A DNA stretch of 64,000 nucleotides, taken from the NCBI GenBank assembly GCA_913063155.1, contig CAJXYU010000008.1:171553-235552 (forward strand), given 5' to 3'. Positions 1-8,197 of the stretch are shown piece after piece; position 1 is the stretch's first letter, and the number at the start of each line of letters is the position of its first letter. A program made the translations under genes and the position numbers. The notes under the pieces are model-generated. The model ran no database searches and was not told the origin of the DNA. It saw nothing but the letters and a program-made list of their open reading frames with translations. This stretch comes from an uncultured Desulfovibrio sp. (GTDB lineage Bacteria > Desulfobacterota > Desulfovibrionia > Desulfovibrionales > Desulfovibrionaceae).

Positions 1-128
1 TTGTTCATGAATGTCCAAGGACATGAAGCCGAAGTAAAGCAAGGTCGAAGCGTGCTCTCATGACACGCGGGGAGCTGCTTGCTACGGCAAAACGGACGGA
101 CGTTTAGGGACAACCTGAAGAGGGCGGT

Positions 129-890
129 ATGGATCTCGGAACCGTAATCGGCATAGTACTTTCATTCGGACTGGTTCTGGCGGCGATCATGACCGGCAGC
201 AGCCTGCTGATCTTCATTTCCGTACCGTCCGCGCTCATTGTTCTCGGCGGGACCATCGGCGCATCCCTGGTGAACTACCCCATGAACTACGTCATCGGGG
301 TCATCGGGGTCATCAAGAACACCTTCTTTTCCTCCCTGGACAGCCCGTCCATGGTCATCGACCGTTTCAAGGACTACGCCAACCGCGCCCGCCGCGAAGG
401 CATCCTCTCCCTGGAGCCGCTGCTCAAGGAAATCGACGACGATTACATGCGCAAGGGCCTCCAGCTCACGGTGGACGGCTTGGAGCCGCAGACCATCCAG
501 GAAATTCTGGAGACCGAAATATCCTACCTGCAGGAACGCCACGAGACCGGCGCGGACGTGGTGGCGGTCATGGGTACCCTGGCTCCGGCCATGGGCATGA
601 TCGGCACGGTCATCGGCCTGGTGCAGATGCTCCAGACCATGAGCGACCCCAGCACCATTGGTCCGGCCATGGCCGTGGCCCTGCTGACCACCCTGTACGG
701 CGCAATCCTGGCCAACCTCGTCCTCAACCCCATGGCCGGAAAGCTCAAGGCGCGCAGCAAGGAGGAAGTGCTGCTGCGCGAAATGATCCTGGAAGGCATC
801 CTGGCCATCTCCAAAGGCGAAAACCCGCGCATCATCGAGGAAAAGCTCAACAGCTACCTGCCGCCCAAAGACCGGGTGACCGAAGGCTAG
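129..890 (+). CDS. motA: Flagellar motor stator protein MotA
   Basis: Inner-membrane A subunit of the flagellar stator, which with MotB forms the ion channel that drives rotation. The 253-residue length and the N-terminal sequence match the MotA/PomA family. Four hydrophobic segments lie near residues 1-25, 30-60, 145-170 and 178-203. The cytoplasmic loop carries the conserved charged patch (R88/R89 and E96), and the proline-containing segment APAMGMIGTVIGL starts near residue 152. It is the first gene of a same-strand run with two MotB-like genes and fliL. A GAGGG-type ribosome site lies just upstream of the ATG. The sequence alone does not settle whether the motor uses H+ or Na+, though overall it looks closer to PomA/MotP. 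Confidence 0.95.
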   Translation: MDLGTVIGIVLSFGLVLAAIMTGSSLLIFISVPSALIVLGGTIGASLVNYPMNYVIGVIGVIKNTFFSSLDSPSMVIDRFKDYANRARREGILSLEPLLKEIDDDYMRKGLQLTVDGLEPQTIQEILETEISYLQERHETGADVVAVMGTLAPAMGMIGTVIGLVQMLQTMSDPSTIGPAMAVALLTTLYGAILANLVLNPMAGKLKARSKEEVLLREMILEGILAISKGENPRIIEEKLNSYLPPKDRVTEG

Positions 891-917
891 CCCGCGCAGG
901 CGGGCCTGGAGCGAGGC

Positions 918-1739
918 ATGGCCAAGAAAAAGAAAAAGCAGAAATGCGAAGAAATGGCGCCGTGGCTGATCACATTCACTGACGTCATGACCCTCATGCT
1001 GACCTTTTTCGTGCTGCTCGTTTCCATGGCCAAGGTGGACGAACGCCGAAAACTCATAGCCCTGGGCTCCATCATCGGCACCTTCGGCTGGCACGACCAG
1101 TCCTACGAAGTCTTTTCCAAGAAGGATACGCGCCGTACCGTGGAACCGGGCCCCATCGACACCGGCGATATCATGCCCTTGCAACCCCTCCTGTGGGACT
1201 ACGCCGATGACGACCTGAACTTCCAGTCCAGCCGCTTCGTACAGGTTCTTTCAGTCAATGCGGACGTCCTTTTCGAATCGGGCAGCACCACCCTTTCCCC
1301 GGAAGGCGTCCGGTTCATGCAGACCGTGCTGCCCACCATACGAAACGTGCAGTATCCGCTGCTCCTGGCCGGGCACACTTCGGAGATGCGCGACGAACTG
1401 GGACAACTCTACAAGCCCGGCGACGAAGACAGAGTCCCCGATCTCTCCTGGAAGATTTCACTGGCCCGCTCATTGGCTGCTTATCGCTGGCTTATCGATA
1501 ATGGAATGGACCCGGAAAAACTGAAAATGGAAGGCTACGGCAAATTCGCTCCGCACTATACCATGGACACGCCCGAGGGACGGCGCATGAACCGGAGGGT
1601 GGACTTTGTTCTGGACAAGCGTTCATCCATCGAACGTGACCGCATCGAAGAACTGCCAGAACGCACTCCGGAAGATCCGGGCGTCATTGACATAGACGGC
1701 TTTATCTTCGACGTGCGCGATCAGACGCCGGAGCCTTAG
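918..1739 (+). CDS. motB: MotB-family stator protein, first copy
   Basis: B subunit of a flagellar stator. A Lys-rich cytoplasmic tail (residues 2-9) precedes one membrane helix (about 15-38) that holds the ion-binding Asp22 in the context TFTDVMTLMLTFF. A periplasmic OmpA-like peptidoglycan-binding domain occupies roughly residues 110-250, with the typical NRRVDF end of the domain. It has 273 residues and lies 27 bp after motA and 2 bp before a second MotB gene. The acidic C-terminal tail (about 250-273) is not part of the OmpA fold. It is clearly MotB/PomB family. Which of the two B subunits pairs with this MotA is unknown. Confidence 0.9.
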   Translation: MAKKKKKQKCEEMAPWLITFTDVMTLMLTFFVLLVSMAKVDERRKLIALGSIIGTFGWHDQSYEVFSKKDTRRTVEPGPIDTGDIMPLQPLLWDYADDDLNFQSSRFVQVLSVNADVLFESGSTTLSPEGVRFMQTVLPTIRNVQYPLLLAGHTSEMRDELGQLYKPGDEDRVPDLSWKISLARSLAAYRWLIDNGMDPEKLKMEGYGKFAPHYTMDTPEGRRMNRRVDFVLDKRSSIERDRIEELPERTPEDPGVIDIDGFIFDVRDQTPEP

Positions 1740-1741
1740 CC

Positions 1742-2467
1742 ATGGCCAAAAAGAAAAAAGAAAAAAAATGCGCTCCCCTGGCGCTCTGGCTGGTCACCTT
1801 TTCGGACCTGACGACCCTGCTGCTGACCTTCTTCGTGCTCCTGCTGACCATGTCGTCCATGGACAACAGCATCCTGACCACCGTGACCCTGACCACGGCG
1901 GACCTGGGCCTTCTGGAACGACGCGGCTCAGGCAAGGTCACGGCCTCGGAACGGCTGGTGGTCGAACTCATGGACAAGCCGTGGGAGGTGCTGGACAAGA
2001 AAAACCGCATCAAGGACCTCCTCTATCCCGAAGACGTCATGCCGCCCGAGTTGAACAGGGCAACCTTGGATGAGAACGTGGAAATCCTGGCCCGCCATGA
2101 CGGCGTGGCTCTGGTCATCACCGACGGCTTGCTGTTCAAGGAGGGCCAGCGGGAGCTTTCCCCGGCCGGCGAATTCGTGGTCGAGCGACTGGTGCCGGTG
2201 GTCGGCTACATGACCGCGCCCGTAAACGTCATCGGCTACACCGATATTCAGGAGGCGGGCGTGGACCCTTATGACGTCTCCGAAGACCGCGCCCTGTCCG
2301 TGCTCGGCTTCATGGTGAAAAAAGGCATAAGCCAGAAACGCTTCACCCTGTCGGCCTACGGCAATGACCGTCCCCGCTACGAGGGCGACGATCCGACGCT
2401 GCGGGCCAAGAACCGCAGGGTGGAAATCCTGCTCAAGACCAATCGGCCCGTAGGGGGCTATCCCTAG
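1742..2467 (+). CDS. motB: MotB-family stator protein, second copy
   Basis: A second stator B subunit of 241 residues, encoded right behind the first with a 2-bp gap. It has the same plan: Lys-rich tail with Cys10, one membrane helix with Asp22 (TFSDLTTLLLTFF), and a periplasmic OmpA/MotB domain ending in NRRVEILLK. The linker differs strongly from the first copy, so the pair looks like an old duplication and not a recent one. A GGAG ribosome site lies inside the last codons of the upstream gene, which suggests translational coupling. It may form a heteromeric or alternative stator with the single MotA. Confidence 0.9.
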   Translation: MAKKKKEKKCAPLALWLVTFSDLTTLLLTFFVLLLTMSSMDNSILTTVTLTTADLGLLERRGSGKVTASERLVVELMDKPWEVLDKKNRIKDLLYPEDVMPPELNRATLDENVEILARHDGVALVITDGLLFKEGQRELSPAGEFVVERLVPVVGYMTAPVNVIGYTDIQEAGVDPYDVSEDRALSVLGFMVKKGISQKRFTLSAYGNDRPRYEGDDPTLRAKNRRVEILLKTNRPVGGYP

Positions 2468-2528
2468 TGGATAATCCCGGAATTTCAGGGTAGGGAAGAA
2501 TATATCAACGAAAACAAAGGTGGTAACC

Positions 2529-3026
2529 GTGGCAGACGAAGAACTCCAAGACCAAAGCGCAGGCGCCAAGAAAGGCGGCAAACTCAAGTGGATCATTCTG
2601 ATCGTGCTGCTGCTCGGGCTGGCCGGCGGGGGCTACTTCGCATACACCAAATTCTTTGCGGCCCCGGCCGAGGAAAGCCAGGCCGAAGCCGAGCCCGCGG
2701 ACCAACAGATGGCGGAAGAGGCCGAAGGCACCTTGGTGCCCCTGCCCCTGTTCCTGGTCAACCTGGCGGACCCCCTGGGCCGGCGCTACCTCAAGCTCGG
2801 CCTTGAGGTGGAGGTTCGCGACGAAAAGGTCACCGAAGCCCTGAACAAGAACGAGGCCAAGATCAAGGACACCATGCTCCTGCTGCTTTCCAGCAAGACC
2901 TTCGACCAGCTCTCCACGCTCAAGGACAAGGTGGAGCTCAAACAGGAGATCGTCCGGAGGCTCAACCAGATTCTGGGGAACGGCGCCATTCTTCGCGTGT
3001 ACATCACGGAGATGGTCATCCAGTAG
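2529..3026 (+). CDS. fliL: Flagellar basal body-associated protein FliL
   Basis: Membrane protein that surrounds and supports the stator. It is 165 residues when started at GTG 2529, with AGGTGG five bases upstream. A GTG at 2520 is in frame but overlaps that ribosome site. A short cytoplasmic tail, one membrane helix (about 20-40) and a Pro/Ala/Glu linker lead to the C-terminal periplasmic FliL domain, with LPLFLVNLADP and a final helix ending VYITEMVIQ. Its place between motB and fliN fits the usual flagellar order. Confidence 0.9.
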   Translation: MADEELQDQSAGAKKGGKLKWIILIVLLLGLAGGGYFAYTKFFAAPAEESQAEAEPADQQMAEEAEGTLVPLPLFLVNLADPLGRRYLKLGLEVEVRDEKVTEALNKNEAKIKDTMLLLLSSKTFDQLSTLKDKVELKQEIVRRLNQILGNGAILRVYITEMVIQ

Positions 3027-3111
3027 CACGGTTATTGCAAAAGCACTTTCGGACCGATCCGGAAACGGACCGTAAACGAAAGAAACCATTTTCGAAATGA
3101 GGTAAGGCACC

Positions 3112-3660
3112 ATGTCTGACGATCAAGACAAACTCGCTGAAGAATGGGCCGCAGCATTGGGCGGAGACGAAGATATAGAGAACGCCGACAACGGCGATAT
3201 GGCTGCCATGGCCGCTGACGCCGAGGCTTCGGAAGGTTCGGACGAGGCTCTGGCCGACGAATGGGCCGCAGCTCTGGCCGATTCCGAAGCCGACGATGTA
3301 CGCGACGAAAAGGAACAGGCCTTCCTGGCCACCCAGGCGCACCCGGCCCAGTTCGAGGACATGACCGCAGAAGCCAAGGCGGGCGCCGGCGAAGGCGGCA
3401 AGCGCGACCTGGAGTTCATCCTGGATATCCCGCTGGACGTCTCTGCGGAGCTGGGCCGCACCAAACTGCTCATCAACGAACTGCTGCAGTTGGGCCAGGG
3501 GTCTGTGGTGGAGCTGAACAAACTGGCCGGCGAGCCGCTGGAAATATACGTCAACGGCAAGCTGGTGGCGCGCGGCGAGGCTGTGGTCATCAACGAAAAA
3601 TTCGGTATCCGCCTGACCGATATCATCAGCCCCATCGAACGGGTGAAGCAACTTGGCTAG
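3112..3660 (+). CDS. fliN: Flagellar motor switch protein FliN
   Basis: C-ring component that helps control rotation direction and docks export proteins. The C-terminal part (about residues 98-180) is a typical FliN/SpoA domain with DIPLDVSAELGRTK, LGQGSVVELNKLAGEP and IYVNGKLVARGE. The acidic N-terminal region of about 95 residues contains the same short motif twice, LAEEWAAAL at 8-16 and LADEWAAAL at 47-55, resembling the single DxWAxAL motif near the start of enterobacterial FliN. An AGGT ribosome site precedes the ATG. The stop overlaps the likely TTG start of fliO. Confidence 0.95.
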   Translation: MSDDQDKLAEEWAAALGGDEDIENADNGDMAAMAADAEASEGSDEALADEWAAALADSEADDVRDEKEQAFLATQAHPAQFEDMTAEAKAGAGEGGKRDLEFILDIPLDVSAELGRTKLLINELLQLGQGSVVELNKLAGEPLEIYVNGKLVARGEAVVINEKFGIRLTDIISPIERVKQLG

Positions 3661-4045
3661 TCCGACCATGGCGGGAAACGCCACGGCCATGGGGCCGTTG
3701 GTGGATACGGGAACCAGCATCTTCACCACCGCCGGTTACCTGTTTCTCATTCTGGGTGTCATTTTTCTGGCTTATTGGGTGCTCAGGCGCTACGGCCCTT
3801 ATGGGGCGACCCCGGCCGGAAGCGGTGGAAACACCCCAAAACTCCTGGGACGGCTCCTGCTCGGCAGCAGGCAGAGCGTAACGGTGGTGCGCTACAGACA
3901 CAAAACCCTGGTGCTGGGCGTCACCGAGGAAAACATCAATTTGCTCACGGAGTTGGAGGGCGAGGAAGAGGACGAAGAGGAAGACTCCCTGTCCCTGAAT
4001 TTCGCCAACCTGCTCAAAAGGAAAGTCGATGGCACGGATTCGTGA
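3653..4045 (+). CDS. fliO: Flagellar biosynthesis protein FliO
   Basis: Small membrane protein that assists assembly of the FliP export pore. It has 130 residues with one membrane helix (about 25-45, GYLFLILGVIFLAYWVL), followed by the basic FliO domain (LLLGSRQSVTVVRYRHKTLVLGVT) and an acidic tail. The start used is TTG 3653, overlapping the fliN stop. ATG 3668 is the alternative but has no visible ribosome site. Its position between fliN and fliP is the standard order and supports the call. Confidence 0.85.
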   Translation: MASPTMAGNATAMGPLVDTGTSIFTTAGYLFLILGVIFLAYWVLRRYGPYGATPAGSGGNTPKLLGRLLLGSRQSVTVVRYRHKTLVLGVTEENINLLTELEGEEEDEEEDSLSLNFANLLKRKVDGTDS

Positions 4046-4808
4046 TTGTTTCTGCATGAAACCCATCATGGCTCTTGCGGCGGCAACGGGTCTGCTGGTC
4101 CTTGCCACAACCGCTTTCGCGCAAGATCCGGTCATCCCTAAACTGACGCTCAACCTTGCCGCGGGACAGGCCGAACCCAAAGAGATCTCCACCCTGCTGG
4201 AGGTCCTGTTCCTGTTCACTGTACTGACCATGGCTCCGGCCATCATGCTGACCATGACCTCGTTCACGCGCATCATCATCGTCTTCCACTTCCTGCGCCA
4301 AGCCATGGGCACGCAGCAAATGCCGCCGAACCAGATCATCGCCAGTCTGGCCATCTTCATGACCATGGTAATCATGTGGCCCGTAGGCTCCCAAATAAAC
4401 AATCTCGCGCTCCAGCCCTACCTGGAGGAAGAGATCCCCTTCGACGAAGCGCTCAAGAGGGCCCAGGACCCCATCAGAACCTTCATGTTCAAGCACACCA
4501 GGGAAAAGGACCTGTCCATTTTCTATTCCATTTCCAAAATGGAACGGCCCAAGAACAAGGAGGAAGTCCCCCTGATGATGCTGGTGGCGGCCTACACCAT
4601 CAGCGAACTCAAAACCGGTTTCACCATCGGGTTCCTGATATACATCCCGTTCCTGATTCTGGACATGGTGGTGGCCAGCATCCTGCTCTCCATGGGCATG
4701 ATGATGTTGCCTCCGGTCATGGTCTCCTTGCCGTTCAAAATTTTGCTGTTCATCCTGGTGGACGGCTGGAACCTGGTCATCGGCTCGTTGGTGAACACCT
4801 TCCAGTGA
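4029..4808 (+). CDS. fliP: Flagellar export apparatus protein FliP
   Basis: Core channel subunit of the flagellar type III export gate. It has 259 residues with an N-terminal signal peptide ending near TTAFA, then the FliP signature TMAPAIMLTMTSFTRIIIVF and the conserved C-terminal helices (FLIYIPFLILDMVVASILLSMGMMMLPP). It overlaps the end of fliO. ATG 4029 has AAGGA upstream; ATG 4056 would give a shorter signal peptide and remains possible. fliQ follows 34 bp later. Confidence 0.95.
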   Translation: MARIRDCFCMKPIMALAAATGLLVLATTAFAQDPVIPKLTLNLAAGQAEPKEISTLLEVLFLFTVLTMAPAIMLTMTSFTRIIIVFHFLRQAMGTQQMPPNQIIASLAIFMTMVIMWPVGSQINNLALQPYLEEEIPFDEALKRAQDPIRTFMFKHTREKDLSIFYSISKMERPKNKEEVPLMMLVAAYTISELKTGFTIGFLIYIPFLILDMVVASILLSMGMMMLPPVMVSLPFKILLFILVDGWNLVIGSLVNTFQ

Positions 4809-4842
4809 CGTAATCCAGGCAACATCCGAGGAGTAGTCCGTC

Positions 4843-5112
4843 ATGACACCGGAATTCGTCATCGGCTTCGCACGGGAAGCCATTGAAACAACCCTCATGA
4901 TCGCCCTGCCCATGCTTGCGGTGGGCATGATCGTGGGCCTGACCGTCAGCATCTTTCAGGCGGCCACTCAGTTGCAGGAAATGACCCTGACCATCGTGCC
5001 CAAGATCATCGCCATTTTTCTGGCTCTTCTCGTCGCCTTCCCATGGATCATGGACAAGATGATCTCCTATACGACCAATCTCTTTCTGAACCTGCCCAAC
5101 TACATAAAATAA
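4843..5112 (+). CDS. fliQ: Flagellar export apparatus protein FliQ
   Basis: Small export-gate subunit that packs around FliP/FliR. Its 89 residues and two membrane hairpins are typical, with GLTVSIFQAATQLQEMTLTIVPKI, the signature of the family. A GAGGAG ribosome site precedes the ATG. It is the last flagellar gene of this run. fliR, often next, is not in this window. Confidence 0.95.
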   Translation: MTPEFVIGFAREAIETTLMIALPMLAVGMIVGLTVSIFQAATQLQEMTLTIVPKIIAIFLALLVAFPWIMDKMISYTTNLFLNLPNYIK

Positions 5113-5123
5113 CTCATCTTCAT

Positions 5124-5162
5124 AAAGGGCCTCCCGGCCAAGCCTCGGCCGTCCCGCCCTTT
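5124..5162 (+). terminator. Possible terminator after fliQ
   Basis: Imperfect hairpin: AAAGGGC at 5124-5130 pairs with GCCCTTT at 5156-5162, and an inner CGGCC/GGCCG pair closes a small loop. A T-rich stretch (ACTTTTTCTTTT) follows a few bases later. It fits the end of the motA-fliQ transcript. Confidence 0.5.
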
Positions 5163-5248
5163 GTGAACTTTTTCTTTTGCAGAACCCCCCTTGACGAAAT
5201 CCGTCCGAAGTATATGTTCCCGCAAACATACCTGCGGAGAATAGAAAT

Positions 5249-5458
5249 ATGACGATGGAATTATACTTTGTTTGCGGCCTGTTGGCCTTTGCCCTGACCA
5301 AAGTGCTTATTGGCTTGGAGCACTTCGTGGCCACCCACTGGCTCCACAAACATTCCCTTTTCCGCAAAAAACTTAGAAATTTTGAGAAAAAACATCCCCA
5401 CCTCTGCGACAATCAGGACGTTTTCTACTGCTTCTTCAAACGGGATTCCTTTCATTAA
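5249..5458 (+). CDS. Small membrane protein of unknown function
   Basis: I do not recognise this 69-residue protein. A hydrophobic helix at about residues 4-28 is followed by a basic, His-rich tail (HKHSLFRKKLRNFEKKHPHLC) with two Cys residues near the end. GGAGA at 5236-5240 lies eight bases before the ATG, which supports translation. A minus-strand ORF over the same bases lacks a comparable start. It sits alone between fliQ and a signalling gene, on the same strand. No function is proposed. Confidence 0.5.
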   Translation: MTMELYFVCGLLAFALTKVLIGLEHFVATHWLHKHSLFRKKLRNFEKKHPHLCDNQDVFYCFFKRDSFH

Positions 5459-5570
5459 AGCCACGGCGCAATCCTCGGCTCCGCCCATGAGCATGGACAA
5501 GACAACGGCTCACATTCACATTATTTCTCTCAGTTTTCCCAAGCAGATACCATAGAACAGTCCCACATCT

Positions 5571-5635
5571 TCACAGGGGGCGTCTCCCCTGTGAGGCCCC
5601 GGGATGAGCGTGTACTTTTGGGCGCACCGCTCATC
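5571..5635 (+). other. Two adjacent stable hairpins, untranslated
   Basis: The first hairpin pairs TCACAGGGG (5571-5579) with CCCCTGTGA (5586-5594). The second pairs GATGAGCG (5603-5610) with CGCTCATC (5628-5635), extended inward by GTG/CAC. Neither ends in a clear T-run. They lie about 100 bases before the PAS-SpoIIE gene and could be its leader or the end of the preceding transcript. I cannot match them to a known riboswitch. Confidence 0.5.
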
Positions 5636-5731
5636 TGTCAAACGCCTCATTACAGGTCAGGCCGCCAAACTTCCTTTTCCAGCCGGCAGCGGCTATACTG
5701 AGCCATTCAACAGCCGTCACAAGGAAGGACG

Positions 5732-7336
5732 ATGAGCGAACACTCGCAAGATGCCCTGCTCAAAAAAATAGAGGAACTCGAACGGGAACTGGCCCAGACA
5801 CGCAACGGTTTCGCCGAGCGGGAAAAAAGCTGCCAGCTGGCCTGGGAGAAAAGCAGACGCAACGAAGAGCGGCTGCAAATCGCCAACATCATCATCAACA
5901 AAAGTCCGGTCATTCTCTTCCGTCGCCGCGCGGGCGAGGACGCCACGCTGGAATTCGTCTCGGAAAACATCAGCCAGTTCGGATACAGGGCCCGGGACTT
6001 TCTGGACGGCGCCATCTCTTTCAGGGATATCGTCCACCCGGAGGACGCGGAGCGGGTTGGACGAGAGGTCGAGTTTCACACCGAAAGGGACGCCGACGAA
6101 TATCTGCAGGAATACCGCATTCTGACCAAGGGCCGGGAAGTCCGGTGGCTGACGGACAAGACCGTGGTGATGCGCGACAAGGCGGGCAACAAACTCTTCC
6201 ACCAAGGCATATTGGCGGATATCACGGCCCGCAAAAAAGCGGAAGACCAGCTCCAGGCGGAAAAAGACAAACTGAACCGCATCCTGGAGACTGCCGCCCA
6301 AGGGTTCATACTCATGGACCTGGACCTGCGATACGTGGAAATCAACGAAAGTTACTGTACCATGTTGGGCTACACCAGAGAGGAACTTCTCGGCAAACGG
6401 CCCTATGACGTAGCCACCCCGGAATTCAAACTTTATTTGAGGACCCACGGAGAACAGCTGCTGCGCCGGGAAAAACGCAAGTTCGAGGGCAGCCTGATTC
6501 ACAAGGACGGACACACCGTGCCGGTCATGATCCACGCCAACACCCTGCGCGACGAGAACGGGATTCCCATCGGCAACGTGGCCTTCGTCTCGGACCTCAC
6601 CGAACAGAAAAAAGCTCTGCAACTGGCGGAAGAAGTGCAAAAAAGCCTCCTGCCGACACAGGCGCCGACCTACCCCGGCCTGGACATTGCCGGGCGCAGC
6701 CTGTCCAGCGACGTCGTGGGGGGCGATTATTTCGATTACCTGGAAGGCGTCGACGGCCTGAACATCGCGGTGGGGGACATTGCCGGACACGGCGTGGACG
6801 CCGCCCTGCTCATGACCTCGGCCCGGGCCTTCATGCGCATGCGCGCTTCCCAGCCGGGATCCCCGGCCCAGATCGTGGATGAGATGAACCGCCACCTGGC
6901 GGCGGACCTCTTCGGCACAGGAAGATTCATGACCCTGTTCCTGGTGCGCTTCGACCCGGAAAACGGCAGGGCCAGTTGGGTGCGAGCAGGACACGATCCC
7001 GCTCTGATCTATTGTCCGGTGCAAGACACTTTCGAAGAAATGGGCGGCTCGGGGCTGCCCCTGGGCGTGGACGAGGACATCAACTATGAGGAACAGTTCT
7101 CGGAGATGTATCCCGGCCAGATCATCGCCATCGGTACGGACGGCATCTGGGAGGCGGAATCGCCGGACCGCGAGATGTTCGGGAAGGAGCGCTTCCGCGA
7201 CCTGATCAGGAGAAACGCGGAAAAGCCTTCGGCAGCCATCCTGGACGCCATCTACCGGGAAATCCAGCATTTCACGGGCGAACTCAGACAGCGGGACGAC
7301 ATCACCCTGGTGATCATCAAGTACCGTTCCGAATAA
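5732..7336 (+). CDS. PAS-PAS-SpoIIE family serine phosphatase
   Basis: Predicted cytoplasmic sensor with an RsbU/SpoIIE-type PP2C phosphatase output, usually acting on anti-sigma-factor antagonists. The 534 residues read as a coiled-coil start (1-45), a PAS/PAC unit (about 50-165, ending LADITARKKAEDQL), a second PAS/PAC unit (about 175-295, ending SDLTEQKKALQLAEE), and a SpoIIE domain (about 300-532). The catalytic-domain motifs LLPTQAP, DVVGGDYFDY, GDIAGHGVDAAL and GTDGIWEAE are all present. An AAGGA ribosome site precedes the ATG. No anti-sigma or antagonist gene lies next to it, so its target is unknown. Confidence 0.88.
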   Translation: MSEHSQDALLKKIEELERELAQTRNGFAEREKSCQLAWEKSRRNEERLQIANIIINKSPVILFRRRAGEDATLEFVSENISQFGYRARDFLDGAISFRDIVHPEDAERVGREVEFHTERDADEYLQEYRILTKGREVRWLTDKTVVMRDKAGNKLFHQGILADITARKKAEDQLQAEKDKLNRILETAAQGFILMDLDLRYVEINESYCTMLGYTREELLGKRPYDVATPEFKLYLRTHGEQLLRREKRKFEGSLIHKDGHTVPVMIHANTLRDENGIPIGNVAFVSDLTEQKKALQLAEEVQKSLLPTQAPTYPGLDIAGRSLSSDVVGGDYFDYLEGVDGLNIAVGDIAGHGVDAALLMTSARAFMRMRASQPGSPAQIVDEMNRHLAADLFGTGRFMTLFLVRFDPENGRASWVRAGHDPALIYCPVQDTFEEMGGSGLPLGVDEDINYEEQFSEMYPGQIIAIGTDGIWEAESPDREMFGKERFRDLIRRNAEKPSAAILDAIYREIQHFTGELRQRDDITLVIIKYRSE

Positions 7337-7471
7337 ACACCGACATTCCCGCAGGTTGGCGAAATCCCGAATTCGACGCGCTCATCGGGTTGCCCTTTTG
7401 TGCGCGAGCATGTAGAGAAAGCCACTGACCGCAGGCGCTGCGGGCTGTATTTTACTCAGGAGGATTAGAAC

Positions 7472-7753
7472 GTGGCTGCCACAGTAGACGAAATCACCAT
7501 CAACTATACCGAGGACGACCAGCTCATCGTCCAGGAACTGGACAAAGTCGTGCTCTCCAAGGGCGCATGGACCACCATCCTGTTCCGATATCAGGAATGG
7601 AACCGCGCCAAAGAAGAGTACGGTCCGGAAAAATATTCCATTCGCCGCTACCAGAAGGTCAGCGGAACCTACCGGCCCAAATCCAAATTCAACATCTCCA
7701 GCAAGGCCCAGGCGGAAAAGATCGTCGAAGCGCTTAACAGCTGGATTCAGTAG
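7472..7753 (+). CDS. Small conserved-looking protein, possibly PC4-like
   Basis: A 93-residue soluble protein started at GTG 7472, with AGGAGG seven bases upstream. A terminator follows directly. I do not recognise a named family with certainty. The pattern of a beta-rich core (KGAWTTILFRYQEW, KYSIRRYQKV) followed by a basic strand and one C-terminal helix resembles PC4/YdbC-type single-strand DNA-binding folds. That is an inference from pattern only. It appears to be its own transcription unit. Confidence 0.75.
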   Translation: MAATVDEITINYTEDDQLIVQELDKVVLSKGAWTTILFRYQEWNRAKEEYGPEKYSIRRYQKVSGTYRPKSKFNISSKAQAEKIVEALNSWIQ

Positions 7754-7759
7754 TGATAC

Positions 7760-7784
7760 AAGGGAGACTTGGTCTCCCTTTTTT
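7760..7784 (+). terminator. Rho-independent terminator
   Basis: AAGGGAGAC (7760-7768) pairs with GTCTCCCTT (7772-7780) around a TTG loop, running into six T residues. It ends the 7472 gene and argues against extending the next gene upstream to 7753. Confidence 0.85.
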
Positions 7785-7815
7785 GTTCTCCAGACCCGAA
7801 GCGTTCGGAGCCCTC

Positions 7816-8193
7816 ATGGACAAAACACTCTTTTCCGCTCTCGCCTTCGTGCTCTTGCTCAGTGGAATGGCCTTTGCCGGTTCCCTCAACACCACGGACA
7901 TAGGTCCGGGCATGGACTGGAAGACCCACGCCTGCATCAAACCGGCTCCGCCTCCGGTGCCATCCATCACCGACGCCAAAAGCTACGGCACGGCCATCAA
8001 GGTCTACAACGCCTATGTGAAAATGGTGAACGAATACATCAAGTGCGTGAACAACGAGGCCCAGCAGGACGCCAAAAGCGTTATCGAATCCATCAATCAG
8101 GGCTCGAAGGACACGGTTCGCTCCATCACCAAGGACGCCAGGAAGCTGCTGCAAAACATCGAGGCCAAACACCCCGATAACAAGACACTGTAA
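7816..8193 (+). CDS. Exported protein of unknown function
   Basis: A 125-residue protein with a clear signal peptide (MDKTLFSALAFVLLLSGMAFA), so probably periplasmic. The mature part has a Cys near residue 35, a Pro-rich stretch, and then a mostly helical region with a second Cys near residue 76. ATG 7816 has GGAG five bases upstream; the longer reading frame would begin inside the preceding terminator. It converges on the methyltransferase gene with only 4 bp between the stops. I do not recognise the family. Confidence 0.75.
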   Translation: MDKTLFSALAFVLLLSGMAFAGSLNTTDIGPGMDWKTHACIKPAPPPVPSITDAKSYGTAIKVYNAYVKMVNEYIKCVNNEAQQDAKSVIESINQGSKDTVRSITKDARKLLQNIEAKHPDNKTL

Positions 8194-8197
8194 GGAT

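Noticed and set aside
1..128. Promoter or gene end upstream of motA
   Set aside because: No -24/-12 element with correct spacing and no supported ORF end in these bases.
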